Of a DNA stretch of 64,000 bases, positions 55,900 through 64,000 are shown piece by piece. The stretch spans positions 6,457,449 to 6,521,448 of the forward strand of contig JAYGXS010000008.1 of the NCBI GenBank assembly GCA_036362985.1. The letters are read 5' to 3'. Position 1 is the stretch's first letter. Each line of letters starts with the position of its first letter. The notes under the pieces are model-generated. The model was not told where the DNA came from. It worked only from the letters and a program-made list of their open reading frames with translations, and ran no database searches. This stretch comes from Ligula intestinalis (taxonomy: Eukaryota; Platyhelminthes; Cestoda; Diphyllobothriidea; Diphyllobothriidae). A program made the position numbers and the translations under genes.

Positions 55900-57630
55900 T
55901 ACTTAATGTTGCATAATCTTTATTTACATGTACAAATGGCATTTTAAATGACGCAAAAAACATTTCAATCCATTTGCCATAATTGATTGATTATTGTGTT
56001 AGAAAATAAGCGAAAAGACTCCTTCCGAAAACAGATGATGGCACTGGCGATTGCCTATTTGTATCGGGTTGGAGACTGGCAGCGAAAATATTATACCTTC
56101 TTTCTAAGTGACAGAAATTGAACTATAGATGTAACAGCAGCTTCTCCTTCATTCTTGTTTTTTTTCAGTCATTCGCAACTTTTGCCAACGCTTGTGAACG
56201 GAGAAAGACAACTAATCATGCAAAATTATTTCCCATGGTCAACAAAATTGGAAGGGAAGATTGTTCATTTCATTTGGAATGTGAGCTATGGATAGCATAG
56301 CTGCTTCCCGGTCACCCATGGTTTGTTTTCAGTCATTTGTAACTTTAGCCAACACCAGTCAATGAAAACAAAAATTAGCATGCTTAACCATTTCATGCAA
56401 GTAAGAACAGATAAAGGTCGTTTCAGGTGGTTCAGTGTCGCAGCAACAAGCCAGAATGCCTCAGTTTTCACTGCTTTAGTCACTCTGTCATTCCTCGTTT
56501 TTCAGCTTCGTTTAAACCAGATAGACAGGGTCAATGGTGACATGTCTGACCAGCACACGCGACAAACTAAAAATGTTTTTGCGCATAAAACCAGTGCCAA
56601 ACCCCACTGATGTGCCAGATAAATGTTTATTCGGTTGCTGCCCTAACTTAGAAACTACAACATTCTAATCAATACTGTAAACAGCCTTTGAGTTTGCTGC
56701 GTCAGTTGATAAAAGAACACATTTTCATTGAACGACTCCTACTAACGTACCCACAGGTCAAGCTCGTTAAATTTCATCCGCCGTACTGAAAGCTATTCGA
56801 GTGAAATGAAAAGAAAGTTGTTAGGACCCAGTAAAAGACGTAGAAGGCGCGTTTTCCGAAAAGGAGCTGATTATATGCTAATATTTAATTTCCTGTCCTG
56901 TCTGCAGTTCTTCTAAAAGCTCTGCCTTGAATTTTTTTTCCGATATGATGTCCGTCAGCTTGATCAATAAACGCTTCTCTTCGATTGCTAATAAACAGTA
57001 TCACAAACGAGAAGACAACGAGCCCTTTGCTCGATGGCTGGGCCGGTGGATTTCTGAACTTGGTATTATTGAATATGGCTGCCTGATAATGTGTTATTGA
57101 CCAGAAATAGCTGTTCCCAGAAAATTCATCTTGGTCGCTGATCTCAGCCACTGCGTGCAGTTTAAAAATATCATCGAGCATCTTATTCTTCCAGGTTATT
57201 TCAATGTCTGTGACGGGGTTTTCAAGTCTTAAATGGTACAGTTTGCTATGTTTCGGTTTCAAGTGCAATCATATTTCTATCACGTAGCTAATAATGGTAG
57301 AAGTATTATTTTGCTGCTTTCAACAGTATAACTAGAGCTTTAGTCCTGACGCCAATTCCAGCGTTTTGTTTTTCTCACAAAAAGTGTTGCCTGGACATGA
57401 AGGGAATTGTCAGGTTATGAATAAATCAGGTTTCTTGGATTTTAATCAGTATCACAGCAGTCAGGATAGTGTATCATACAAAAATTGTTGATGCAGGACG
57501 TAAGACAACCTCGGCTGCCGATCGGAGTTCAATGAGTCGACGTATTGATTAGCAACTTGAATGCAGAGCCTTAAGCTCTACCCTGCAGGCTTTCTTTAGT
57601 AATTGTCTCATCTTTTGGCTGATGACTATA
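55900..57630 (-). repeat. Tandem segmental duplication, unit 1
   Basis: Aligns along its length with 57,700-59,400. Shared landmarks are CTTCCGAAA, TTTGTATCGGGTTGGAGAC, CCATGG-GTTT, TTAGCATGCT-AACCATTTCATGC, GACCAGCACACGCGACAAA, CAAAGAGCCC / AACGAGCCC, TTGCTCGATGGCTGG and GGACGTAAGACAACC. Internal short copies of the TTTTTCAGTCATT-GCAAC-TT-GCCAA block (56,165 and 56,325) add a third, smaller repeat level. Confidence 0.75.
56885..57260 (-). CDS. Candidate exon(s), C-terminal membrane segment, copy 2
   Basis: The open minus frame reads KLYHLRLENPVTDIEITWKN, a polar middle (EISDQDEFSGNSYFWSITHY), then NPPAQPSSKGLVVFSFVILF, which is a membrane-like run, then basic residues and TAA at 56,885. It has paralogues at 55.4 kb (front part) and 58.8 kb (rear part: PTPQPSSNGLFAFSIALKFI). 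Two separately conserved parts suggest real coding history. No ATG in good context and no confirmed splice sites; the frame is closed by TGA just upstream. It could be an exon of a secreted or membrane-anchored protein, or a pseudogene. Confidence 0.35.
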
Positions 57631-57699
57631 AAGCGCAACAAAATTAATTAACACCTTCGGTGATTAACAAATCTTCTTCTTTCTTATTTAAACATACCT

Positions 57700-59400
57700 C
57701 TGAAAATTGCCTATTCGCATCCGTTCGTGAAATAGGATTAATGTGTTAGAATATTTGAATATAGATTTCTTCCGAAACATAGGATGTGGTAATGGAAATC
57801 GCCGATTTGTATTGGGTTGAGGACCAGCCACGAAAATATAATACAAGCATGCTTAGTGACGAAATGTGAGCTACGGATGCCATAGCTGTTTCTCGTAGAC
57901 CCATGGGGTTTTTATAAATTCATTCGTAACTTTCGCCAAGACCAGTTAACGGAGAAAAACAAATTAGCATGCTGAACCATTTCATGCGGTCCGCAAGTTT
58001 AAACTGCTAAAGGTCGTTTCAGCTGGATTCGTGACGCAGCAATAGGCCTGAGTGCCTCAGTTTGTAGTCCTATACCTCCTTTTTCGGCTTCGTTTAAATC
58101 TGATAGGTGGCTTCAGTGATTTCGTTTCCGACCAGCACACGCGACAAAGTAAACTGACTCCTACGCATAACATGTGTGCTCAACCCTGCTGTTTTGCCAG
58201 ACAGGTTTCGGTCGCAACTAGATAAAACCTACTGCATTCCAATCAATACCGTAAACAGCTTTCAACCTTTTGGGCTTACTAAGACACTCAAAGCAGAACA
58301 CGTCTGAAATCTTCCCGCAAGCGCACGCATACGTCAAGTTCGTGTTAGAGTCTGCGAGTGCAGATCACGTCGGAAACTCACCCTTTTCGCAGGAGGTTTG
58401 TTAAGTTAAGCCCCAGAAAACTGCGCTCTTCAGACCCGGCTACTTAGGGGGAAGAGAAATCTGAAAGGCCAGGGTGGTGGGAACAGTAAGTTCTGTATGG
58501 AAGGACGTGGAGAAGGGTTAGTAGGAATTTGACTGTCAGTCGAGCTATCAACCGCCGTCAACAGAGCCACCTCTGTGACCGCGGGAATCGCCACATCGTT
58601 TTGAGCAGAATTTGTGTGACTTGACAGGTTATCAGTCAGACAGAATGGCTAGATGGTGACCTGCAGGCTGCCAGTGCTGTGGGTGTGATCTATGGCACAT
58701 GCTTGCTTAAGCGGAGTTTATCACCACAGTTGGACCAAGCTGTTCTTCAGTTTACCTTTCTACGATCGTTAATAAACTTCAGCGCAATCGAGAAGGCAAA
58801 GAGCCCATTGCTCGATGGCTGGGGCGTTGGCCTTTTACTTAGGATTACCGTATGAAGGTCTGAACTGTGTAAAAAAGATCTGATTTTCTGCAAATATGTA
58901 TTATCACTCGAACTGCCTAACGTATTTGCTCGGATAAAAGAATGGAGCAAGGAATTAGAAAGCTGATTGGGCCCAGATGTTAGGAAACCATAGAGGGAAG
59001 ATTGTTAAAGTGCATAGTATCTGGTTCCTAAACTCTCAGTGTAATCGTACAAGCTGAACTGGGAGGATGCTTGACGTGTGTCTACAAAAACGTAGACTGA
59101 CTATGCGGCGAAGTGATTTATTATCACTAGTCACAGTCAAGGTTTAAAATTCACAGCAATTTCAGCCTTTTTATTTCTCTACTTATGGTTTTGCCTTAAC
59201 TTGGAGTGAATAGTCCGGGAATCGATAAACCACCTGTCTCTGATTTAAACCAAAATCTCAGTAGTCAGTATGGTGGACAATACAATAATAAGTCTTACCG
59301 GACGTAAGACAACCAAGATTGCGGACCAGAATTCAATCAATCGATGTATCGATAAGGCGCTGCCACACAGAGCCTTACGCAGTATTCCAAAGCTTTCATT
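57700..59400 (-). repeat. Tandem segmental duplication, unit 2
   Basis: Sister of 55,900-57,630 in the same orientation, period about 1.75 kb. 58,270-58,735 has inserted or diverged DNA. The coding remnant 58,747-58,950 (SSNGLFAFSIALKFINDRRK, then stop) is the shortened paralogue of the rear part of the 56.9 kb frame. Confidence 0.7.
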
Positions 59401-59464
59401 TTCAACTGTATAACTGCGCCCCTTTTATTAAGTTCAGCGATGATACCCATTTAAGCATTCAAAA

Positions 59465-60000
59465 AGTCAAGATAGGCGAACGAACTTTTTCGATTAATTC
59501 ATCATCAGGCATGTACAAAAATATATCGGGGGTAGAGTTAGCAAAAGTTTAAGCAACCAATCAACGGTATTTGAGGGGGGAGGGAAAGTTTTTAAGAGAT
59601 CAAAAAGGGGACAGGCGGGACGTGGGCGAACGTGTCTTATAATTAGTTCAGATCAACTGGTCGCGGCGTCTTGACACCGGTTGTCACTGTCTGCTCATCA
59701 TCTCGCTGGATGCTAAAAGGTGTGCTGACGCAAGTTGAGTTTGAGTTTGTTCTCGGCTATGGGAGCCGTAGGGCCACGACGAAGGCCTTCTGTGCACAGA
59801 AGATCGGGTTTGTGAGTCGTATGGCCACGGCTTCTGCCGTCGCAAGTATTCGTTGACGCAGGAACTTGGAGTGTTTTACTGGTACTTCATACAAGACTCG
59901 AATTACTTGGTTAACGTCTACCCGGTGACCGCTATCAGCCAAATGAGACAAAATCGCACTAGATATTGACTTGACCTTGACTTTGTTTAGCCAGACTAAA
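59465..60000 (-). pseudogene. PLE nuclease C-terminus with its 3' UTR and tail
   Basis: The minus frame 59,951-59,757 reads MSHLADSGHRVDVNQVIRVL, then RQRILATAEAVAIRLTNPIF. It aligns with LAHMVDSGHHVDTNEAFKVI and GQRLLATAEATAIRLMRPTL at 12.65-12.77 kb. The 3' UTR (59,740-59,525) and the tail (59,520-59,472) follow: CTGATGATGAATTAATCGAAAAAGTTCGTTCGCC, with both CTGATGA and GAAA kept and helix III (AAA-GTTC-GTT) weakened by one change. This ties the second tail lineage to a PLE coding region. Confidence 0.8.
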
Positions 60001-60400
60001 GCATAGCGCCAGCGTACAGGGCCTTACGCTATTGCAAACGATCACATCCAGACACCCGCCGTAATCAATTGGCCCAACGTCCTCCATAATCATTCCACTT
60101 TTGATGCTGACGTGGCCATTTGGCGCCCAAGCCTACATAATCCCCCTCTTCTCATCCCCCTTCTCTTCTACTATGATTTTTCAAATTGCCCATCCCTTCC
60201 ACCATAGCTATTACTTGTTTTGTTGACGATTCTATTTCTGAAAATATTTCCACCCAACTTGTCAATCTTGCCTACTGGCACAGGCTAGTACAGCCTTCAG
60301 TGGCAAGTCGGCAGCACACAATAATTTATTTTCTGCAAGTTCAAAATTTAGGTTATTGTACACACGCTCCAAGTAGCTTCCACATTTGTTACTGTTTCTC
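60001..60400. other. No feature recognised
   Basis: Short ORFs only (60,186-60,425). Confidence 0.4.
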
Positions 60401-60404
60401 CACC

Positions 60405-60475
60405 TCTTACGATGGGCTCTTGTAAGAGCTCGAAAGCTCAGGAAAAGTAAATTTTGTTCCAGCGATCGACCATAT
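60405..60475 (+). repeat. PLE-type tail (class C), copy
   Basis: ACGATGGGCTCTTGTAAGAGCTCGAAAGCTCAGG, then AAAAGTAAATTTTGTTCCAGCGATCG. GCTC-TTGTAA-GAGC forms a clean hairpin directly before TCGAAA. Confidence 0.55.
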
Positions 60476-60995
60476 GTCTCCTTTAACAATTGAAATTCTC
60501 ATAGTTGCTTCTACATGACTTTTATAGAGACACGAGGACATTTTTTGTTCTCTGGAAAAGTATAGCTAAAAAGTTTCTTGCTTATAGTAATGCCTATTCA
60601 TAATGCAACATGAATAAACGGCAAGTTTTGATCCGCAACGGTCAATATTTTAGTTCATTCCTTGGTAATAAAGTAACATCGGATTTTACCAAATCCTGTG
60701 CCTATTCCTCTTGGCCTTAATAAACTGGTCTGAAATGAAATTTGTTCGAGTGAATAGCATTTTGCACCTCACGTCACTACAATGAACGAAATAAACGGTC
60801 TTAAGTGTGTGCTAAGCCATCCCTTAAATTTCTATATTAATAAACCGGTAGGAAAGGCAACCTGCTTTATATTCCTCGAACAGAAGCGAATAAGTTACGC
60901 GTGTAATTTTTGGGATGATGCAATCGCTACCAACACTCTGCTTCGCAGCAGATGCATTCATATCTCATTTGTTCACTTCGTGCACTGAAAGATAT
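60476..60995. other. Unassigned; weak resemblance to PLE antisense
   Basis: 60,845-60,960 shares GGAA-GCAACCTGCTTT-TATT with 38,462-38,490, which is PLE RT antisense, so this may be another strongly decayed RT piece on the minus strand. The 68-residue plus ORF is not a gene. Confidence 0.25.
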
Positions 60996-60999
60996 ATCG

Positions 61000-61360
61000 G
61001 CACTCGCACATCCTTCACGAGTTTGTATTTGCGATGCGGGAGAAAGGCATGACTATAACTAAACTGTCTGGGTTGGCAATAATGATGATGTATAGTGCGC
61101 GGGCAGTCTAGTCACACTAGGAACAACACGATGAACGTTCTAAGGTCAGGATAGTAGGCTTCAATTCACACTCAATTTTAGCCAAAGCAGATGTCCCCGA
61201 ATTCTACACAATAGCTCGTTGGCTCGGAGGTGAGCTATTACAATACCTGAGGCCAGGTATCGCTTACTAGTGACGAGTAAGGAGCTAGGAATTGTCATTC
61301 CAGTCTTCCCGTTCTTGGATGGTAGTGGTTGTTTTTGTTGTTTGCGACAAATTATTCAAT
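61000..61360 (+). repeat. Dispersed repeat R10, copy 1
   Basis: Aligns with 62,050-62,400: GGCATGACTATAACT / GGTGACTATGACTCAA, CGATGAACGTTCTAAGGT / CGATCATTGTTCTAAGGT, GGCTTCAATTCA-CTCAATTTTAGC, CAGATGTCC and TTTGCGAC. It lies next to PLE DNA in both places. Confidence 0.6.
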
Positions 61361-61399
61361 TACCTACCGGTATTTTCATTTACTACGACCACACCGACC

Positions 61400-62050
61400 G
61401 TCCAATTAATTATCACGAATAGAAGCAAATATGCGTACCCCATGTTCTTGCTGTGGAGAAGAAGACGCGATCACTGGAACGACAATTTTATTCTTCTGAG
61501 CTTTCGGCTCTACACGAAAAGCCATCGCCAGAGAAAATGAGAAAGCGGCAAACGTTGGTACGTGCAAATAGGGTTGGGAGGGGTTTGGCACTTGTGATTG
61601 GTCTATGCCCACGCCACGTCCATGCTCACGCCATCTTATCGTGTCTAGGCCGCGCGCGCGCCCCTGGAGTTGTGGCGCGTCACCTTTACGTGGCAGCATG
61701 CGTGCTTGGACAGGAACTGGGCCGTGATTTCTGGTCGCGAGCACGGACGGCAGAATAGCAGGGCGGTATATCCACATGCCTGTTGATGAAGTTGGAGTCT
61801 GATATCCAGGCCTCCACTAGTGCTCGTCTCGTCTTATTAGCGGCACGTCCCATTATCCATGTGCCTGAGAAGTCAAATTTGTGACCTTCTTCCAGAGTGT
61901 GGGTTGCGATCTGGGACAGTGGGTCGCCTCTCCGCACTGCCCGTTTGTGCTCCGTTATTCGCGGGTTAAGTCATGGCCCAGTCTGCCCTGTATAATGGCA
62001 AGAACACTTCTGACATTGCATACGGATAATGGCACGCGCCGCTATTAAGA
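61400..62050 (-). pseudogene. PLE GIY-YIG nuclease remnant with class C-like tail
   Basis: On the minus strand, 62,030-61,940 reads IIRMQCQKCSCHYTGQTG, where the family has NYVGQTG or YIG, then (after a stop) RITEHKRAVRRGD. 61,930-61,750 reads PLSQIATHTLEEGHKFDFSG, MGRAANKTRRALVEAW and NFINRHVDIPP. The nuclease is thus nearly complete in outline but has at least one stop. The 3' UTR runs down to a tail at 61,520-61,440 (CTGGCGATGGCTTTTCGTGTAGAGCCGAAAGCTCAGAAGAATAAAATTGTCGTTCCAGTGATCGCGTC). The plus ORF 61,453-61,758 is antisense. Confidence 0.8.
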
Positions 62051-62460
62051 CGCGGCAACAAGTTTGTGCCTGCGGTGCAGGTAACAGGGGTGACTATGAC
62101 TCAACATTCTAGGTTGTCAACAGCAATGAGCTCTAGAACGCGGGCGGGCAGGTTGCAACAGAAACCGCACGATCATTGTTCTAAGGTAAAGAGAGCGGGC
62201 TTCAATTCATGCTCAATTTTAGCAAACACAGATATCCACAAATGCTAAACAGCAGGTCGCTGTTTCGTACACGAGTTTCTACAGCACCTTGGGCTACGTA
62301 TCGCTTCCTAATGATGAGATAGGAGCAGTAAATTACCACTCCAGTCTGCTCGGTTTTTGTCAGTAATTTGTTTTCTGCGACCTGCTACTTCAACTGCGTA
62401 CCGAGCTTGTCAATTAATAAGACAAAACAAACTATCTGCAGGGCTGAACTGTGAATGGGA
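62051..62460 (+). repeat. Dispersed repeat R10, copy 2
   Basis: See 61,000-61,360. The ORF 62,066-62,248 is not conserved in the sister copy. Confidence 0.55.
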
Positions 62461-62464
62461 GTTA

Positions 62465-62600
62465 TAAAGAAGAAGATGACTCGATCGCTGGGACAATACA
62501 TTTATTCGCTTGATGGTTTGAGATCCGTCGCGGACTCGTCATCAGAGACATAGTCAGAGAGCAGTAGCGGATACGAGGAGTTATCTCAGCCAGTCTGCGC
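62465..62600 (-). repeat. PLE-type tail (class B), minus strand
   Basis: Minus strand: ATGTCTCTGATGACGAGTCCGCGACGGATCTCAAACCATC, AAGCGAATAAATG, CCCAGCGATCGAGTCATCTTCTTC. GAG-TCC / GGA-T-CTC forms the hairpin. This is the cleanest class B example of the stem. Confidence 0.65.
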
Positions 62601-62854
62601 AAACTGAATTGACTATTCTTTATTCATAATTAAATATGCAATGCGCAGGAAACCCTAAGTCATCATCCAATGTTTGACCTTTCACCACGTAGCCAGTTTC
62701 TACCTTAAACGTCCTAAACTAAGCCGAATTACTTCCTCATCACGTTGCTCGTTATCCTGTAATAAAAGTAAAAGCACTTAAATTATCGCTCTATCTAAAG
62801 GTACATTTTTCTGCCGCAGCGATGGTTTGCCCAAATATTATCACAGGAGCTTTA

Positions 62855-63125
62855 AATCTGTTCCACTGTTCTTTTAAGAGTCCCTTTCGAGAGGCAGACA
62901 ATTATTGATGACCTGCTATTCGACTGAATTCAGCCTGTTTACTAAAGAAACACAATTGAGCCCACAACCTCTGCCACAAGCCTTAAATCTGTCCTGGTGA
63001 ATTTGAAGCTGTGCCTTTATGAACCCTTATAGCGACATAGGCAACTCTTTTGGTCGTGTTACTTGACTGGAATTTGCCTGTTTACTATAGACAGAAGGTT
63101 CAGCCACACCGAACCTTGAATCTGC
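62855..63125 (+). repeat. Degenerate tandem repeat, two units of about 135 bp
   Basis: CTTTAAATCTGTTCCACTG, CAGCCTGTTTACTAAAGA and CAACCTCTGCCAC versus CTTAAATCTGTCCTGGTGA, TGCCTGTTTACTATAGA and CACCGAACC, with a third start CTTGAATCTGCCTTACTG. Confidence 0.5.
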
Positions 63126-63239
63126 CTTACTGACCTCCGCTTTGCCTGAGGACATGCGTGCAAAGAAAGACAGCTGTAATACTGGTCCCCATCGGCAAAA
63201 AACATCATTAAGTCCTACATATCGACGAAGTAAAATGAC

Positions 63240-63895
63240 TACAGGCTCTAAAGTCCGATGAAAGTATTGGCATTATGGCTGCTGACAAACGCAGCCCAAC
63301 AGTTATAATGGAAATGACTGATTACGTCAACAGTGCAAACGAAATCTTCAAGGACAGGGAAGCCTACGCACCACTTGCGGAGGATCCAACCAAAAAAGCA
63401 GACTACAGCCGTGAAGAAGAGACTTCATGTGGTCACTCGATTGAACCACATTACCCCTTTACCCCCATTGCATGTACTTATGGCCTTCCAAAATTATACA
63501 AAGCGAGTGCACCATTACGGATCATAGTGCTCCTTATTGGATCAAGCACTGAAAATATTGCCAAATTTTTATGCAGGCGCATGAGGAATCTCACCGATAA
63601 ATCACATTATAGCGTCAAAGGCTCGCAAGTGTTTCTCCAGCAGATCCTTAAAGTAAGTCCTGATGAGTGTTTTTTGTCGTTTGATGTGGATGGCGCGTTT
63701 TTCTCAATACCACATTCCTAAGCACTTGAGGGCGTCACTCGACGCCTGAAAAATAATCAAAACGATATTCCAACAGAGCACGTCACAGAAATTATGGGAC
63801 TCTGTTTTAAGATACGGAACAGTCTATCCAGGAACCTGATCTAGGAGTATCATAACTGTTTCGAAGAAATTAACAAAATCCTTTGCAGATAAACG
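63240..63895 (+). pseudogene. Penelope-like element RT N-terminal half
   Basis: The frame reads LQALKSDESIGIMAADKRSP, YVNSANEIFKDREAYAPL, CTYGLPKLYKASAPLRIIV, SSTENIAKFLCRRMRNLT and then ECFLSFDVDGAFFSIP (RT motif A, catalytic-type Asp kept). After TAA at 63,719-63,721 the frame goes on with LEGVTRRLKNNQNDIPTEHV and a CFKIRNSLSRNLI piece up to about 63,890. It follows the family order (PADKGR, YGLPKVHK-APLRPIV, FDVVSLFTSIP). The YVDD and nuclease parts would lie further right but fade before the window end. Single stops and point changes only, so moderately young. Confidence 0.85.
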
Positions 63896-64000
63896 CACTT
63901 GCTCGTTAAGCGTCTTATTTTAAAGTTGTGTCATGTAAAAGCAAGGCATAATTAACTGACTAAAATATGGAGTCAGTTCGGCGTCACTACACTGTTCCAA

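Noticed and set aside
56118..56610. Plus ORFs of 60 and 95 residues in the 55-59 kb array
   Set aside because: The aligned DNA in unit 2 has stops and shifts; the related coding signal lies on the minus strand.
61453..61758. 101-residue plus ORF
   Set aside because: Antisense to the PLE nuclease 3' region.
1..64000. Bacterial operons, phage or CRISPR defence systems
   Set aside because: No dense coding, no ribosome-binding-site-spaced genes and no cas-like proteins; introns, SINEs and eukaryotic retroelements are present throughout.

Overview
The window reads as eukaryotic, repeat-dense, non-coding-rich animal DNA, not bacterial. It has spliced coding sequence, tRNA-derived SINEs, Penelope-like elements (PLEs), a CR1/Jockey-type non-LTR reverse transcriptase, Tc1/mariner and hAT transposase remnants, a solo LTR and a TTAGGG-type telomere-like array. 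This mix, and the style of the PLE and CR1-like proteins, suggests a flatworm, most likely a tapeworm of the Diphyllobothriid type. That assignment is inference from remembered family character; no database was searched. Nearly all long ORFs are fragments of transposable elements or chance ORFs.

Layout. 0-5 kb: two old dispersed repeat families (R1, R2). One R2 copy is split by a tandem trio of tRNA-derived SINEs. A hammerhead-ribozyme-like PLE tail lies at 1.4 kb. 5.2-6.8 kb: decayed CR1-like retrotransposon (endonuclease and RT parts). 8.0-8.8 kb and 10.3-11.0 kb: foldback elements made of PLE-type tails, the first beside a telomere-like array inside an inverted repeat. 11.3-13.1 kb: Tc1-like remnant, then the 3' part of a PLE (RT end, linker, GIY-YIG nuclease, hammerhead-like tail). 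16.7-17.9 kb: the best host gene, a two-exon minus-strand gene for a 124-residue protein with two membrane segments. 18.3 kb: inverted copy of the PLE tail. 20-25 kb: old dispersed repeats and unassigned DNA. 25.5-27.6 kb: a candidate membrane-protein exon and a foldback element holding a PLE nuclease fragment. 30.3-32.4 kb: CR1-like RT pseudogene and a hAT remnant.

32.9-37.8 kb: a duplicated locus with a proline-rich, TATA-driven gene (intact 208-aa ORF at 36.8 kb; decayed, internally duplicated copy at 33.0-34.1 kb). 37.9-41.3 kb: two minus-strand PLE remnants. 41.3-46.4 kb: A-rich DNA, one more SINE copy and weak ORFs. 46.9-52.2 kb: a complex repeat in about three head-to-tail copies, one carrying a solo LTR with a perfect 5-bp target duplication. 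53.2-53.5 kb: a near-perfect hairpin of two PLE tails. 55.4-59.4 kb: a tandem segmental array with related minus-strand coding remnants ending in membrane segments. 59.4-64 kb: three more PLE remnants.

The recurring theme is PLE biology. At least six coding remnants cover different parts of the RT and GIY-YIG domains. Two tail lineages carry hammerhead-like cores, and a third tail class carries a CTGAnGA-hairpin-GAAA signature. Five loci show the same architecture: two tails in inverted orientation with their 3' ends facing outward. Host coding content is small: one convincing spliced gene, one convincing proline-rich ORF with a decayed paralogue, and a few candidate exons.
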